From Owenia fusiformis (Eukaryota > Annelida > Polychaeta > Sabellida > Oweniidae): 64,000 bases of DNA. The notes beneath the pieces were generated by a model. The model did no database searches, was not told the origin of the DNA, and was given only the letters and a program-made list of their open reading frames with translations. Both the position numbers and the translations under genes were made by a program. Below are positions 61,241-64,000 of this stretch, piece after piece. Location: the NCBI GenBank assembly GCA_903813345.2, contig CAIIXF020000009.1, positions 4,832,030-4,896,029 of the forward strand, in the 5' to 3' direction. Position 1 is the stretch's first letter, and each line of letters starts with the position of its first letter.

Positions 61241-62047
61241 CAAAGGACCTTATAAACCTCCATTGGGATCTCCCCATGGGAAAAAAAATAATTCATCTGA
61301 TTTTTCAAAATGAGTATTCTGCTTCAATTATTACATTTATATGCACACTGGTATCTTGTTGACCTATATTCAGCACTGTATTGATGTATAGGCCTCTTAT
61401 TAGGGTCATAATTCAATCATGAAGTGTAGAGGCATAGATTCCAAACCAGGAAGTATTTTTGTGTCTGTCAAAATCCATTTACATCCTTGCGCATTTACGC
61501 ATCCCTGCATCTTATCCAAATATGTTACTACATAATGAAATATAATAGTATAATCTTTGGTTTTACAAACTTGTATGATATTTGATAAGTATGAAAGTTG
61601 TTTTTGGAGCATTTTTCTATAGCCATTTTGTAGGGAAAAAAATGATGAAAAAATGTACAATCTTTTAATTTTAAGTATGACCTGAATCGATTGCAAACTT
61701 CATATTTGCACATTTGATGAGATAAACCATTTGTGTCGTATTGTGAAATCATTAAGTTTGCAATCGATTCAGGTCATAGTGTATTTTTGGTATTTCTGTG
61801 ATAATCAATGGAAACCAATGGCCTCTTTTGGGATCTGCTGATATCCTCATGTTAAGTCAATGGTGTACAGCCCCATGTAAGTCAATACAACCTTACTGAA
61901 CGAAATGATCCCTATCTCAGCTTATGTGTGTCCGAGCACTTTAATATTTTCCAAAGTATTATATGACATTTTATTCTTCATGTTACACCTACGAATGATT
62001 CATTTTGACCATAGGGATATTTGCCAATAATTGCACCTTGTCCTTTG
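61241..62047 (-). repeat. Inverted arm, right copy (about 800 bp)
   Basis: Reverse-complement partner of 56157-56954 with a handful of substitutions and small indels. It ends CAAGGTGCAATTA-type at 62047 with GTCCTTTG. No target duplication is evident on the outer or inner flanks. Confidence 0.85.
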
Positions 62048-62649
62048 CATTATTTGAGGTGAATAAAATACAGAGAGCTCAAAACAATAGTGATCAACTA
62101 AAGTTTACGGTATGTACACTATTGTATTGGTGCAAACTTTATGATTTAACCAAAATTTACAAAGAACCCTTTTTCTATAATTCTACCATTTTATCCTATT
62201 ACTGTTCACTTTAATCTTTATTAACATGTCCTGTAATATTGTTTTGAGAAAAATTATACGAACTAAGTCAAACACATATTTGTTATGAAGTTGAGTGTTA
62301 ATATTTTTAAGACATTTATGTGTGTTTGTGATAAATGTGAAAATGTGAAAACATGGGAAAATGGGAATTTGCCAATTTTGATCATCTTGTGTTTACTTGA
62401 AAATATTAGCGCATGTAAAATGAATCCTTCATACACAATGATATGTTGTGTTCATCCAATCAAGTATGCCTGTTCCTTTAACCCCTGTAAACCACCTATT
62501 GCATATTTTCCACAATCGTCCAACAAGACAAGACAATTGAACAAAACATTACAATTTATAAATCCATTAAGTCAAATATCACATCCCATCTTGCATTTAT
62601 GTTCCGGTTGGAACATGATTGGCAATGGTTGTGTTACATTCAGTCATAA

Positions 62650-62849
62650 TTAATCATCCCAATCCTTGGCGATCTTGTATGCCCACTCCCATCTTAAATG
62701 TACATTTTTGTCATCATCGATGAAGAGACTTTTCACAGTATATTCACCCCGGGCTTGCATCCCAGAGGGAGCCTCATCTGTGGGAGTACTATAGATGTGT
62801 TCTTCTTCGCGCGGAGCATAAGACCCAACAATGAAGCTGTTCTTGTCAA
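62650..62849 (-). CDS. Rho GDP-dissociation inhibitor, last coding exon (partial gene)
   Basis: RhoGDI keeps Rho-family GTPases soluble and GDP-bound by burying their prenyl tail. This minus-strand exon follows an acceptor (TTTATGTTGCAG at 62850-62861) and encodes the final 65 residues plus TAA. Diagnostic motifs: DKNSFIVGSYAPREEE, TPTDEAPSGMQARGEYTVKS, DDDKNVHL, and the C-terminal RWEW...KIAKDWDD. These match the immunoglobulin-like isoprenyl-binding domain of the family, whose C-terminus reads WEW...KKDW. The first two bases (TT) complete a codon begun in the previous exon. Upstream exons, including the N-terminal regulatory arm, are not in the 1.15 kb remaining and must lie beyond 64000. 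Confidence 0.92.
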
Positions 62850-64000
62850 CTGCAACATAAAGTGTACATATACATTATACATATGTAATTAGCATGTTGA
62901 GTATGTACACGTAACAATATGCCTGGTTGTAAAACATACACAATATTCCAGCACAGGAAACCTTTATTTATCCAACACGGGAACAGTTATAAATTCTCCA
63001 TGGATGGTTAGATAAAGGCTGGCTGAGATATTTAAACGGAAAACTTTCCATATTTTCCTATAGGATTGAAACAAAAGGCATTATTATTGTTGGACATTTT
63101 CAGGAACACACTCTAAACTTATATTTTGATTAAATATTTGCTGATCATTATTGTTGGACATTTTCAGGAACACACTCTAAACTTATATTTTGATTAAATA
63201 TTTGCTGCATGGAACTTATCATTTGGTTGACAGTTTTGAATGGTCAAGGAACAACTTGTTTCATCTATATGTATCTATCAGTATGTCATGTTATGAGATT
63301 TATGGGTTTCTTCCAAAAAGTTGAAACTCAGGCATCAAAAAGATGTTGACAGATTAATAGTTTTCCTCACCCAGTGGTTTAATGAGATTAGAGATTAGAG
63401 CTGGGAACAAAGAACGCTCAACGCAGAGTTTCAGTGATCCAGCCAGTGATAGATAAAACATTCCCTCTGACCGGGTCATAGCTTGCGAGGTGCCCTGGGA
63501 TACTGGGGTCAACTTCCAGAGTCTGGGGTTTGCATAAGCCAGCTGAATCGCTGATCTGCTCTGTGTTGTTGTAAGGCCATTAATCATTTTGATCATTGGT
63601 CACTTTGAGTTTAAAAACCTGCACTGGTAAAGAATTGGACACTTTTCGGCTTGGCTTTAGATTGTGAAGATGTATTGTAATTTGTAACTGTTTGGACTAA
63701 ACTTTAAAATTATTAAATAAAGTATGAGTATTAAGGAATCGACTAGTTTGTCATTCTTTACAATATTAGATAAACTTTTAATAATGAATTGGACCGACCT
63801 AGGGGTCCAACATTATATGTCAAAATGGCACCAAATTGTAAGTTATTGCAAATTGTTAGATGCTGAACTCTGAATACCGACAAAAATGTTGGAGACGATA
63901 AACAATATATCTCCACTTCAGACATTTGGTGGGGGTGACAAAAAATAGTTTTGTGATTTAATAATCCAACCTGAAGTAAATGTCCTATCCATATCTTCAA
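62850..64000 (-). other. Intron of the RhoGDI gene
   Basis: No further RhoGDI exon is visible on the minus strand. An open minus frame at 63354-63596 lacks any motif I know. A 64-bp period direct repeat lies at 63083-63207. Confidence 0.6.
63083..63207. repeat. 61-bp direct repeat, period 64
   Basis: 63083-63143 recurs exactly at 63147-63207. Confidence 0.9.

Noticed and set aside
56157-62047. Polinton/Maverick or viral insertion
   Set aside because: The paired arms do not start with the expected AG, no 6-bp duplication is visible, and no polymerase, integrase or capsid motif was seen in the 4.3-kb interior.
62285-62653. 122-codon plus-strand frame near the RhoGDI exon
   Set aside because: No recognised motif. 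It lies in the probable 3' UTR of the minus-strand RhoGDI gene and has ordinary AT-rich composition.

Overview
The window is nuclear DNA from an animal: genes are split by GT-AG introns, intergenic space is AT-rich, and it is crowded with small inverted-repeat transposons, minisatellites and poly-C runs. The repeat load and the many TACATG/ACATGTA words suggest a marine invertebrate, perhaps a spiralian such as a mollusc or brachiopod. That placement is an inference. I assembled four protein genes or gene parts by joining exons by eye at GT/AG sites and checking codon phase.

Layout. 1-14.5 kb holds no gene I can name, only MITE-like repeats, short tandem repeats, one candidate minus-strand exon and a coding-like relic. 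14558-27566 (+) is a complete 15-exon ERCC6/CSB gene, a SWI2/SNF2 DNA-repair ATPase of about 1692 aa. From about 26.39 kb (inside ERCC6 intron 14) to about 56.16 kb lies a tandem segmental duplication. Unit A (about 26387-36150) carries the last ERCC6 exon and, convergent to it on the minus strand, a complete 7-exon gene for a mannose-6-phosphate-receptor/Atg27-like membrane protein. Unit B (about 36150-56160) repeats both, with an intact second copy of the terminal ERCC6 exon and an intact second receptor gene. B has grown to twice the length of A through insertions. 56.2-62.0 kb has two roughly 800-bp inverted arms around 4.3 kb of unrecognised sequence. 62650-62849 (-) is the last coding exon of a Rho GDP-dissociation inhibitor whose other exons lie beyond the right edge.

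The two duplicate units serve as each other's empty-site controls, so many transposons can be bounded to the base. These include a mariner (TA duplication) whose transposase gene seems to have a spliceosomal intron and was later split, between two codons, by a 4.4-kb Harbinger-like element (CAG duplication); a 5.2-kb element with long terminal inverted repeats carrying a decayed orphan gene with a 'DCDTTS' motif and a Cys-rich tail; and a 642-bp MITE with an 8-bp duplication. The best candidates for something undescribed are the 5.2-kb TIR element with its orphan gene, the intron-bearing mariner, and the duplicated alternative C-terminal exon of CSB.
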